Shown piece by piece: positions 51,069-60,579 of a stretch of 60,579 nucleotides of DNA. The DNA comes from Phaeoceros laevis. Lineage: Eukaryota > Anthocerotophyta > Anthocerotopsida > Notothyladales. The number at the start of each line of letters is the position of its first letter. Within the stretch, counting starts at the first letter, position 1. The notes beneath the pieces are model-generated. The model saw only the letters and a program-made list of their open reading frames with translations. It was not told the origin of the DNA and did not search any database. The stretch spans positions 285,727 to 346,305 of the forward strand of contig JBNGIQ010009303.1 of the NCBI GenBank assembly GCA_049999765.1, read 5' to 3'. Made by a program: the position numbers and the translations under genes.

Positions 51069-52062
51069 ACAATTGCCGTGGTGTCAAGCACGAATCCTGC
51101 CATTGCGCCTTGTTGTCAAGCATCTCAGGCACCTGCAAAGAGTCTCTCACCTAATCCACTCCCCCCATCCGTTCAAGCGCGGTGACACCGATGACGGAAG
51201 GGCAGGATAGCGCCATATCCGGGATGCTAGATGCTCTGACGCTACCGCCGGCTGCACATCAAGGTTGGTACCCGGAGCTACTGCCTTGCACACATTGCTC
51301 TCTCTCTCTATCTCTCTCTTCCCGGTGCGTGTTTTTTTAGGGCATGATTATCTTATTAATCTTAGAAACTAGCCGACCAGATGCCGCAAATCACCCTCTT
51401 TAACTGTTGCTTTGCTGCCACTGCTTCTTGGCGTAGCCACTTCATATGAAGCAAGGCAATTTCTGGGTGGGCCCATTCCCTGCAAAATATCCACAACCAG
51501 TAACTATTCTTCGTCTTTATCGAAAATCCGAGGGTGTCAGCTCTCGTGAACGCTAGTTATTCCACCCCATCGCTGCATTTGAGGCATTTCGGAAAGCCAA
51601 GTCAACCATGTGGATCCAGCTACCCGAACATGCAGGGAGCCACACAGGAAGCTGGATGATAGTATTACAATATAGGATGCTGATATACATATACACTGCT
51701 TACACACTGATAAGACTCAAGATCCGCACTTATACGCGTCCATAAGCAAAGTCTAAGGAATTATGCTGATTATACTACAATTGCGTCACACAGCTTTTTG
51801 TTAATATTTCACACTCCAAACTGTCCACTCCAGTCTGATATCCGAGGACTCTGGTGCTACGAGGTGGCCCAAGGCTGTAACTAGTCCGTGCAGGCATTAA
51901 AATCTGCAGCATTGATGGCTACAAGTACCTAGGCTAATTAGTAAATACACCCATATCCTATTCTACAATAAAATACATATCGATGTAGGTGCCAGACTGT
52001 ATTAGTACATGCAACAATCGAATACCTCAATATTAACACTAACTTATGCAGAGCAAACTTCA
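51069..52062. other. Intergenic, AT-rich; short CT tract near 51300
   Basis: Contains the promoter of the F-box gene and the 3' flank of the MYB gene. No coding evidence. Confidence 0.5.
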
Positions 52063-54963
52063 TCATAGCAGCTTGGCTACTATTGCCCCGGCCACAGGGC
52101 TTTCCTGATAGCTTTGAAGGAGGTAAGAGGATAGAGGAGAACGGCAAGGAGTATCATAGGAAGCATCCAACAAGGGACCCCTGATTTTCTTGTTTGTGAC
52201 TGGCTGAGAGGTTAGGCATGGAGACTCTACCTGGCCGTTTAGTGGCGACTCAAGCACAGACAACTGGCAACCTTCTAATGCACTCAACAAAAACTGCCGT
52301 TCCTGCATCAGGATGTTTAAGATGAGCCAAGTTAGGCGATGTAATGTCCTGAACACTTCAAAACGCAACTTCTCTCAGAAGGAAAGACGTACTTACCATG
52401 TCTGAGAATTGAGGACTAGGCATGCCATCCATTAGATGTCGAGAGCTTGGTGTAAGGCTGAGAGGTGTGTGCAGACTCTGGTGTGAACTCCGAGGTGGGG
52501 ATCCGGGGAATTCTGGAGATTCACTTATGTCTTGCTTCATTTCGATTGAATCATCCCCCTGGACGCTGTCTGCACCAATTAGAGCGAACAAGTTACGCAC
52601 AATGCAAAGCCTAGACTTCACTTGCTTGCAACTGGCTTCCTCTGGTACCTCTCCCCTGGTGCTGAGCAGGTGGTTCCTTTGTTTCTTTCTTCACATGGTG
52701 ATCCTCTCCTTCGTTAGAGACGATGGACTCCAGATCGTGCTTGACCACGAAGTCAGAGGTGATTGCAGTTTGCTCGTTCCGTACACGTTGCCCTTTGGTG
52801 CTTGGTAGATGATCCCAAGTCCTTAGGGACATGCTGCTCCTCTGGTATGCGCACGGGTCAGGCGATGCACTGAACAGACCCGTGGCACTACATGAATTAT
52901 CTGGAGCTGAAACTGGCCTTCAATCAAAAAATACATCAAGTCAGGCACAGCATGAAACGACATGTGCAGACTTCTGGCATGGTAGAGTTGATTTGCTCTA
53001 GAAGCGACATTTCACCGAAAGAAATACTTCAATGGCCCTCAGATGTCAAGTTGTAAAAGGCTCTGACCTTACCTGTTTTGAGAATTTGGGCCCGAGACAC
53101 TTCTGCTTGCATCGTTCTCTTTGGGTCCATGAGACACAGCCCCATCCGAGGAAGAGTTCATGTGGGAGTTGATTCCACCTGAAGGATGGTTCCTATTCAT
53201 GATCAGCCACTCCATGTCCTGATACCCATGGGTAAGAGTTAGGCTAACATTTCCGGAAACAAACCTAGCAATACCCATGACCTCAAGAGTAAACTGCTTT
53301 GCACTGGCATCGTTCATACTGCATCCTACTGAACAGATGAGAAAACGAAATACTACCTTCCAGGATTTATTGAAAGGAGGATAGACCCTAGAATTAGGCT
53401 GTTGATCATAGAACAAGCTCGCATGTTTTGAGTCTCCATAATGTACGGTTCCTGCAGCAACTATGGACATGTTTAGAAGAGTCCAGTTCCATAAAAAACA
53501 AGCCTCCATAGAAAACGGCTACTCATCAATTAGCTGACCATAATTAACACCATAGCAGGTAACTCCACCTTCAGATATAGGGCTTGCAAACGGTCCCGAC
53601 ATGAAGCCTCTCCAGTTCTGTTGGAGGACTGAATCTGGTGTCAGTGCTTGTATATGCCCATCGCACCTGAAAAGGGCAAAGGAGGATCACAACTAGGACG
53701 ACGGTGTCCCTACTCCTTGATAATCAATTGAACAAAATTGTGACCAACAATGGAAGCTCAACCATCGAGCTGCAAGACCTTTTAATGAATCGCAGTCCAG
53801 TGATCCCACATTGGAAACTGTATTACCTTGCTTTCTTGCTGCTTCCATGCGAATATTTTGAAGTGTTGCTGTCACTGAAGTTATCACTTCCCCTCCTCTT
53901 ATGCACTTGCTGTTTGAGGTCAGATCCCACATCTCCACTGCTTTCAGTTTGTGAGCATTCAGATTCCTTCGCATGTTTCCTTATCAAAGATGTGAATCGA
54001 TTTTTCACAGCATTGTCAGTCCTGTCAGGGAAATGCAAACACATCAGATCTCTTGAATGTGCAAAAAGTACAACTGTTTTCCTGTGGATTAAACGATGGT
54101 ATACCTGCCAGGTAGGACTTTTGCAATTTCTGTCCACCGATTTCCATGCTTTTGGTGAGCCTGATGATAAGCAGGGATCAGATTTCGACCAATTTGACCA
54201 TGTCTCATTTTGAAACGAGCAAATCCAAGAATCGCCCAAAAAGAGCCCCTTACCTCAAACAAAACACGGTCTTCTTCGAGGGTCCAGCCACCTTTCTTAC
54301 TTGGCACGTTCAGACATAACTGCCATCTGCTGTTTCAACATGGGTGGTCACAATATACAAGACACAGGCAGGGAAAGGAAAACACAGGTAGGCTAGAAAA
54401 ACTCTCAGCGACCAGGTAGTTTGGAAGGGTATCACTACCTCCTCCTGCACTGTCTGCCCGTCTTGTTGGCCAGATGTGCTGCGATCATTGGCCACCTGTG
54501 CAAAAAGTACCGGTGTATAAAGAAACAATGTGAGAGCAAGAACCACAAAATACAACACCGACTTGAGTCCCAGCTGGAAACGCATGTAACAGATGGGCAC
54601 CGAACATGTCAGAAGCAAAACATGACAAGCACCTTAAGCTTGAATATTTGAACCAAGGATGAAACCACGTAGAACAGGTTAATGGCAGAAAACTCTGCGA
54701 AAAGAGCTACTTACTTGTCTGTGCCTAACAGCCTCACTTGATCCCTTAGCACTCTGTCTTCCTGACAAAATGAGAAAAAACTGTGTCAAGACGTGACCAC
54801 TCAAAGACGCGACAAAAATGGCCTGAACATAATAGCTGTACTTCTGCGGGAGGACTAGAAAAGGCCCAAACCTGACCTTCTCTGTCCACAAGACAAAATG
54901 TCGGTCATTAGGTACAGTGTCGTTATGGTCAGGGGAAGCATGACATGGAAGGCGAACTCCCAT
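52063..54963 (-). CDS. FLP/MYB88-like: R2R3-MYB transcription factor of the FOUR LIPS/MYB88 subgroup
   Basis: A nuclear regulator; in Arabidopsis this subgroup ends the divisions that form stomata and acts in root and xylem. Twelve exons in matching phase give 520 residues: 54963-54877, 54761-54715, 54495-54439, 54326-54254, 54160-54105, 54021-53827, 53666-53569, 53451-53357, 53218-53073, 52917-52622, 52569-52397, 52302-52063. R2 runs through FVLWTEKEDRVLRDQVRL, KWPMIAAHLANKTGRQCRRRW. R3 is KKGGWTLEEDRVLFEAHQKH and GNRWTEIAKVLPGRTDNAV with KNRFTSL, nearly identical in pattern to FLP. The C-terminal half is Ser/Pro-rich (ESPEFPGSPPRS, MPSPQFSDM) and ends with SALEG and several ESP blocks. A further open block at about 53778-53820 is phase-compatible as an optional cassette exon. 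It is divergent from NBP35. Confidence 0.93.
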
Positions 54964-56338
54964 TCTGATAAGGCGTGAACCTTGAACAGAAGTGCTGATA
55001 ATTCAGGTAAAACGTTCACGATATCTTCGAAAAATCCGACTGCCTAACTACGTCTTTTGAATGACAGTCACTTCTTCCGATCTGAAATTCGAATCAACCC
55101 GAGGCAAGGAGCTCGATCCACAGCATACACAATCTTGTCACTTCAGCCAGAATAAGAATTACGCAAAAAGCTCCACAGCAGTGAGGTAAGTACTGTCCGA
55201 GAGTCCTGGTATCTGCCTAAAAAAGTGAACATCTCGAATCCATCTTGAACTAGCTCTCAACACTCAACTTCCCACTGTTGGCCCGCCCTGCACTTCATCC
55301 TGTATCAGGAAAAAACGTGATCTCCATGTGCTGTACAATCAGTGCCATGTCCTTCTGCTTCCTGTTACTAGTCCTTCAATTGCCGTCCGCAATCAAGCTT
55401 CAGTCTTTGCAGAATACCACGGAAGGCTGCTTGAGAAACGCAACCTCAATAGTCCCCTACAAAGCAATAGGAATCTCGTGTCCAACTGCTTCTCCTGTTG
55501 AAAAATGCCTTGGCTGGTCAATCGGCTAGAGAATCATGGCCGAGAACCGGAAAAGAAAGGTCTGATCTGCGCAAATCCTGTCCATGAAAAATTATCCTAA
55601 TCGGGAGTGTTGGGCCTGCAGTCATGACAGGTTTCTATTACTGCTGCTGAATTCAACTTCGGACAGCAGAAGTCCCAAAACCGAACAAAACGCCAAGAAC
55701 ATCCGCAGAGAAAAGAAAAAGCGGATCTGCTCCGGATTTCAAAGCTGGAGAAGAAAATCCCTTCCTTACCAGGCCAGTTATACACTGTCGGCAACCGACT
55801 TGGTAGAAACTGGCGGGAAGAGACCCGGTTCCGTGCCTCGCGAATATATCCCCCTCGATCAACTTCCAAACAGATTCTGGCACCCAAGAAGGCGGCTCAA
55901 TGATCTCCGACGAGCGAGCACGGGCAATGCCCGGGGGAGGAGGAACAGGGGTCAGGGAAGGGCAATGGCAATGGCAAGCCAAAGAGAAAAGAGAGGGAGT
56001 CTGCTGATGAGAGACTGTTACCGCGCAAGTTTGAACTGCGGACTGCGCCTTGGCTGGCATGCATGCATGTATGGACAATGCCGCATGTGCTTTATTTCCA
56101 TATTTCAACTCCTGGTAAACCAACTTCGTAGACTAGTTCCATCCAAACCTGGACTTATAAAAAATGTCACGGCTGTACTGTTGGACGTCAACATCATCAA
56201 ATAGACGGAGCCTAGTTAATATGTCGACAGAGCGCCAAGTGTGCCAAGCTCTTCGGTGTAGCCTCAAGTGCACTCTGGCCAGGGGTGGCGTGATCGTTCG
56301 CAAATTCGGCCTTGATACCCCAATTGAGGTGCCGACTT
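54964..56338. promoter_or_regulatory. Divergent region between the MYB and NBP35 genes
   Basis: About 1.4 kb. ORFs at 55278 (83 codons, with a hydrophobic segment) and 55584 (206 codons, Arg/Lys-rich) have no recognisable domain and are treated as noncoding. Confidence 0.45.
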
Positions 56339-57424
56339 ATGGAGAATGGCAACGGCGATGCGTCTCATGTGGACGAAGAAGTCCCTGTCGGTGCAATTCC
56401 GGAGGATGCCAATCCACACTGTCCGGGTACAGAGGCGGAGGCAGCTGGGAAAGCGGCAGCTTGTGAAGGTTGCCCCAATCAAGAGGCTTGTGCAACGGCT
56501 CCCAAGGGCCCTGATCCAGACTTGGTGGATATTGCGGAGCGTCTGAGCACAGTGAAGCATAAAGTGCTGGTGCTTTCCGGCAAAGGGGGTGTTGGCAAGA
56601 GTACATTTGCTGCACAACTCTCATTCGCACTTGCTGCTAGGGATAAGCAAGTGGGACTGCTGGACATAGACATATGCGGTCCGAGTATACCCAAGATGTT
56701 AGGGCTAGAGGGACAGGAAATTCATCAGAGTAGCTTGGGTTGGTCTCCTGTGTATGTGGAAGATAACTTGGGTGTCATGTCCATTGGATTTATGCTCTCT
56801 GACCCAGACGAAGCTGTGATTTGGCGGGGGCCCCGAAAAAACGGCTTGATCAAACAGTTTCTGAAGGACGTCTATTGGGGGGACTTGGATTACCTTGTTG
56901 TGGATGCACCTCCAGGCACGTCAGATGAGCACATCTCAATAGTACAGTATTTAAAAGTCACAGACGTTGATGGAGCAATTATCGTGACAACTCCCCAGGA
57001 AGTATCATTGATTGATGTCAGGAAAGAGGTCAACTTCTGTAAAAAGGTTGGAATCCCTGTACTGGGCGTAGTGGAGAATATGAGTGGGTTGCAACAGCCG
57101 CTGCAGAGCTTGGAGTTCAAGAAGATATCTAACAGCGGTGAAGAGGATGTGACCGAACAGGTGTTGGATGAAATAAAGAAGCATGCCCCTCATCTGCTCT
57201 CAGTCTTTGCATGCTCTGAGGTGTTTTACGCAGGAGCTGGAGGCGCTGAGAAGATGGCCAAAGCAATGAATGTGCCCTTTTTGGGCCGGGTTCCTCTAGA
57301 CCCAAAGTTGGGGAGGGCGGCAGAGGAGGGACGCTCTTGTTTTGCAGATCCAGATTGCACAGCTAGCTCATCAGCCTTGCAAAGGATTATTAGGAAGGTT
57401 GTACAAACTGTAGAGGGGCCTTGA
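56339..57424 (+). CDS. NBP35: Cytosolic Fe-S scaffold P-loop ATPase NBP35
   Basis: Assembles Fe-S clusters for cytosolic and nuclear proteins (CIA pathway). An intronless frame of 361 residues; ATG 56339 follows a non-ATG extension of the same frame. The N-terminal cluster ligands have the family spacing C-x13-C-x2-C-x5-C (CPGT...[11 protein letters not shown]). The ATPase core has [10 protein letters not shown] (deviant Walker A), [27 protein letters not shown] and [13 protein letters not shown]. In the later part, where fungal and animal NBP35 carry CPxC, this protein reads [11 protein letters not shown] without those cysteines, as known for plant NBP35. The end is [17 protein letters not shown] followed by a helical tail. 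Confidence 0.95.
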   Translation: MENGNGDASHVDEEVPVGAIPEDANPHCPGTEAEAAGKAAACEGCPNQEACATAPKGPDPDLVDIAERLSTVKHKVLVLSGKGGVGKSTFAAQLSFALAARDKQVGLLDIDICGPSIPKMLGLEGQEIHQSSLGWSPVYVEDNLGVMSIGFMLSDPDEAVIWRGPRKNGLIKQFLKDVYWGDLDYLVVDAPPGTSDEHISIVQYLKVTDVDGAIIVTTPQEVSLIDVRKEVNFCKKVGIPVLGVVENMSGLQQPLQSLEFKKISNSGEEDVTEQVLDEIKKHAPHLLSVFACSEVFYAGAGGAEKMAKAMNVPFLGRVPLDPKLGRAAEEGRSCFADPDCTASSSALQRIIRKVVQTVEGP

Positions 57425-58525
57425 AGTGGCACGTTCCAGGGCCAGTGTTGGGCCGTGTACCTCTACTTTGCCTAGTCGCTGTTTAGCTAATGTCTTAGAT
57501 GGGCCACCTTCCCACTAGTGTCTTTTTGAATCCTAACGTTGCAGGCAAAGCCAATAAAAGTTCGAAGACGAATTTGGGGAGCCTGGGGAGGCACCATTCC
57601 TCTCGGAAATAAATTCTCGCGCTGACCATCAGGGCATGGCCGAAAGAGGTGCGAACTGCAACATGTAAAATGTCTATCTATCCCGATCCACACACATTTT
57701 CAAAACGAGTCGGGATTCCAGTCACTCACATTCCAAACTTGTGGCCCTCATTTGTCCAGTGTGGTTTGAGTACCCAGCAAACACCATAAATAAAATACGT
57801 ACTTACAAGGTTAGACCATTTTGAGGCATGGGATTTCTTGTCCTACCTGTATGGGTCTCCAGACTCTCCACGACCTCTTCGAGTTCTCAGCAGTTATCTC
57901 TTCCATAACCTCCTTGTTTTGAGGATTGTCGAGCCTTTTTATGATTCTATAATACCTTTTTCTCTAAATTTTCCTCTACGTTTCTTTCAGACCAGTAATA
58001 GATTTTTGCATATCCTTTCTATATTCATAATATTAGGATTCCCTGGATTGGTGAATAACTTCATCGGAGTATAACTGTCTCTTATCATATTTTAATGTGG
58101 GCTAACTCATCGATATGCTTTTAGAAACAGCTTGCTGTACGTGCTCTACTAAAGACAGACAAACGATCTTTGAAGTTCCTAGAGTCCATAACTAGGACCT
58201 TCATCTCATCTGAGCATTGCTTGGCCCAAAGTAAGCCTTGGTTGCACTCTGAAGAGAAGCACTTCAATCCATAATACTATATTCCTTGACCTTCCCTCTT
58301 GCAAGTAGTCTGACCACTATGCCGATGCATATCCCTTCAAGAAGTTGAAGATGTTAGTGAGGTAGTACTTCAATTTCATATTCTTGTGGACATATAATAG
58401 TTTACTACCTCAAAAATCCAAGACCTTGACCTTTCCGTCCAGGTGGTCCAGCCCGGGGAGCTGCCAAGAATCTGGGTCTTCCACTCTCCCCTGGTGTTAA
58501 TGACCCAGAGCTTAGCAACTATGTA
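57425..58525. other. Intergenic, AT-rich, possible decayed retroelement sequence
   Basis: No intact ORF with a domain. 57830-58440 contains broken frames on both strands that look like old repeat sequence, but I cannot assign a family. Confidence 0.35.
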
Positions 58526-59922
58526 TTGCAGAAGGTGATAAAAAGGTGCAGCAAGATGCAGTCGCACTTCATGACGGTGGCAGCAAGAGTAGTGACTATC
58601 AACTTCCTTCTTGGATCCATCCTAAGGTTTTATTTTCAGGTATGGACTCCCAGCACGAAGGATTTTGATACACGGCGAAAAATCTTCCGGAATTTTCTCT
58701 TGGCAAAGAATATTGAGGGCCCTGGTAAGGGGGCCCGTGTGGCATGGCACAAGGTCATTCAAGAGAAACAGTTTGGGGGCCTAGGCCTTATAGATCCGCA
58801 AAAGAAAACGCAGAGCCTCCATTGTAAATGGATGCTTCGGCTTATCGGCCACGGGAATATGCCCTGCAAAGGTTTCTTCTGGCACAACCTTCAGTGATGC
58901 AGACCCTCTCCAAGGGGACCTCAGCACCAATGCTGTTGCTTGCAGACAACCCCCGCATGGATAAGGTGTCCCCCCTGTGGAACTCGGTGTGGGCGGCTTG
59001 GGAGGAGTTCTCCAAACAGCTGGAGTGGTGCCTGCCCACCAATCGGGATCAGTTGTTTGCGTTGCCTCTTGTGCATTTCGCCAAACCATGGCTCCAGCCT
59101 GCTGCCCATTTCCTGTCCAGGCCTGCAACGGTGAAGCAGCTTTGGAGGTACCACTTCAGAGCCATTGGGGACTGCTGGCAGCAGACCGAGAAGCACTGGT
59201 ATACCCAGGAAGAGCTCACGGCCAGGAGCCTCTCCATCCCGGCTGCGCAAGGTTTGCTGAATGCTCTGAATGGCAGCTTTAGGCTGCAATGTCACCAGGC
59301 CCTCATCAACCCCAATGAGGTTGCTGTTGGCAGCTGGGTGGCTGACGAGGCAGTTGATGACCCAGACACCCTAGACTTAGCCCTCCTGGTACAAGAGATC
59401 ACAGAGACAGCTTTTGTGGGCAAGGAGTTTGTAGCGAATGAAGGCACATGGCATCTCTCCGAGGCCGGGGTCCAGGCTGGAGTGGACCCCCTCATGGCTT
59501 TCCCCAAAGCCACTGCTCACCCAATGCAGGTTCTATTCAGGGTTGGCAAGGGGAAGTGGGCTACCAGGGAGGAAGTATCCGAACAAGCACAAGCAGATGC
59601 AAGGGTGTGCTGGTTCGAGCTAACCAGCCAACGCAAAGTGGTGCTTGACCCTGGTTGCTGGCTGTGGCCCGCCGCAGCAAACAGGCACTCCGGTGGAAAG
59701 GAACGCACGCTGCTAAACTTCACTCTCATCGACATCTACAGGCAAGGCATTCGGGCAAGGTACCCGCCGGATCTGCACAACCTCGAGCTCAAATGGGGCC
59801 TGAATGCGGATTTTTTTTTAGGGTTTCTCCGGTTGGTTTCGCATAGCAGCGCTCTCCGCCAATCCGCGCGTGCTGACTGTGTTTGGGGGCTGTATGTGAA
59901 ACGGCCCTTATTAGGATTTTAG
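58526..59922 (+). mobile_element. Decayed non-LTR retrotransposon (LINE) ORF2 C-terminal fragment
   Basis: The frame at 58526-58897 has features of the region just after the reverse transcriptase of plant LINEs: RVVTINFLLGSILRFYFQVW, FRNFLLAKN, VAWHKVIQEKQFGGLGLIDP and LHCKWMLRLI. The continuation ALQRFLLAQPSVMQ is in a different frame (ORF to 59922), so a frameshift lies near 58840-58865. The second frame is open for over 350 codons with W-rich sequence (LWRYHFRAIGDCWQQTEKHW, CWFELTSQRKVVLDPGCWLW). The RT catalytic part is absent, so the element is not autonomous. Family assignment rests on motif resemblance only. Confidence 0.65.
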
Positions 59923-60270
59923 TGAAGGACCATGTTGCGCTCTCTGCAAAAGTGTGGTGCCATTTGGCAACCTCGCGCAGTGACACCTATCTACGTGTTT
60001 GCCTTACATGCGATTGGGTGAGGTGCATTTGGCTTTCATGCGCATCCTTTCGGCAGCCGGCACTCCGAGTTACTCAGCTAAGCATCACCCTCTAGAGGCA
60101 GGAGGGCAACACCAATTGCATGCTTGCTGCATTGCTTCAGCTGGAAGAGCCTGAGGAGCGAGGCCTGCTGCTCCCTTCGAGGAAGGTAATCTATAAGTCT
60201 GGTGTAGATCGAGATTCTCTCTTAAATGGCTGTAGCTTGCACAATTTTTATGGCTCCTGACGGAGGGATC

Positions 60271-60579
60271 ATGGACGGCACATGTGGCAGGCGAGGGGCT
60301 GGTAGGTCTGCTCTCCGGCTACTCGCTCGCGAGGGGTGGGGTTTTTTCCAGGTCTCTCTTGCTCCGGAAAGGTTGTCCTGACTTACGTATTGTCCGTACA
60401 AGGACAGGTCTTAAAAGTGGCAGGTTGTCATTGATCACGGCTTCCGCAGGTGGTGAACCACGGAATTCCCGAGTCTGTCTTAGAGGACGCCCTTCGAGTC
60501 TCCTTGGAGTTTTTCAATCAGCCTTTCGAAGAAAAACAGGAGGTTGCAATCAGGCCGGGAGAGTTTCAGGGCTACGGCA
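60271..60579 (+). CDS. 2-oxoglutarate/Fe(II)-dependent dioxygenase, N-terminal part, cut by the right edge
   Basis: Two exons are visible: 60271-60351 (ATG start, ends with GWGFFQ) and 60450-60579. The joined protein carries the DIOX_N signature GWGFFQ/VVNHGIPESVLEDAL, then SLEFFNQPFEEKQEV and FQGYG. This matches the N-terminal domain of plant 2OGDs (gibberellin, flavonoid and related oxidases). The first 27 residues are short and odd for the family (Arg-rich), so an additional upstream exon is likely. One candidate ends at a GT donor near 60187 (LQLEEPEERGLLLPSRK). The catalytic HxD..H triad lies beyond the window. Substrate unknown. Confidence 0.8.

Noticed and set aside
55278-55529. 83-codon ORF with a hydrophobic stretch
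   Set aside because: No conserved motif and lies within the divergent promoter region.
55584-56204. 206-codon ORF upstream of NBP35
   Set aside because: Arg/Lys/Ser-rich with no domain, and an overlapping minus ORF of similar quality exists; most likely chance.
56900-57120. Loss of CPxC in NBP35 as a defect
   Set aside because: Plant NBP35 proteins are known to lack this motif; the N-terminal cysteine set is intact.

Overview
This is nuclear DNA of a land plant. Many genes have short GT-AG introns of roughly 40 to 330 bp, and the gene set is plant-specific: a DYW-type PPR RNA-editing factor, a plant tRNA ligase, a FOUR LIPS/MYB88-type R2R3-MYB, plant receptor-like kinases, beta-amylase, an ABCG24/28-type transporter, and NBP35 without the C-terminal CPxC. 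The homogenised PPR modules and the kinase family suggest a seedless plant (bryophyte, lycophyte or fern), but I cannot fix the clade. Three runs of exactly 100 N (21918-22017, 36015-36114, 41502-41601) are scaffold joins, and each one lies inside a gene.

Layout. 1-4.9 kb: an ORF running off the left edge, weak exons of a helical-repeat-like protein, and a five-exon small membrane protein. 4.9-15.5 kb: two related receptor-like kinases (minus strand) on either side of an intronless 1117-residue PPR-DYW gene, with a Rab18-like pseudo-fragment and two strong hairpins between them. 15.5-19.6 kb: gene-poor DNA with several short tandem arrays. 19.6-31.1 kb: a small single-pass membrane protein, beta-amylase, an ISWI chromatin remodeler (25 coding exons resolved), and BUB3 divergent from ISWI. 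32.4-38.8 kb: a full-length ABCG half-transporter with a cysteine-rich ectodomain, convergent with EMC6 (four exons, one of 20 nt). 40.4-43.7 kb: a sugar-phosphate/nucleotide-sugar translocator convergent with the co-chaperone p23. 43.9-44.7 kb: a tandem duplication followed by a 525-bp retroposon with a 14-bp target-site duplication. 45.4-51.1 kb: tRNA ligase RNL, a tRNA-Leu(AAG) gene, and an F-box SKIP8-like gene. 52-57.4 kb: the FOUR LIPS-type MYB divergent from NBP35. 58.5-60.6 kb: a decayed LINE remnant, then the first exons of a 2OG-Fe(II) dioxygenase cut by the right edge.

The genes are mostly independent housekeeping or developmental genes, not a cluster. Thematic pairs: RNL and tRNA-Leu lie next to each other; ISWI and BUB3 (chromatin and spindle checkpoint) share a 631-bp divergent promoter region. 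I reconstructed exon-intron structures by hand from splice sites, reading phase and family conservation, and the phases close for ISWI, ABCG, EMC6, p23, SKIP8 and MYB. I found no CRISPR array and no clear new system. The best unexplained signals are the retroposon at 44.1-44.7 kb, the GAAA-capped hairpin at 11.96 kb, the hairpin at 12.68 kb, and two uncharacterised small membrane-protein genes.
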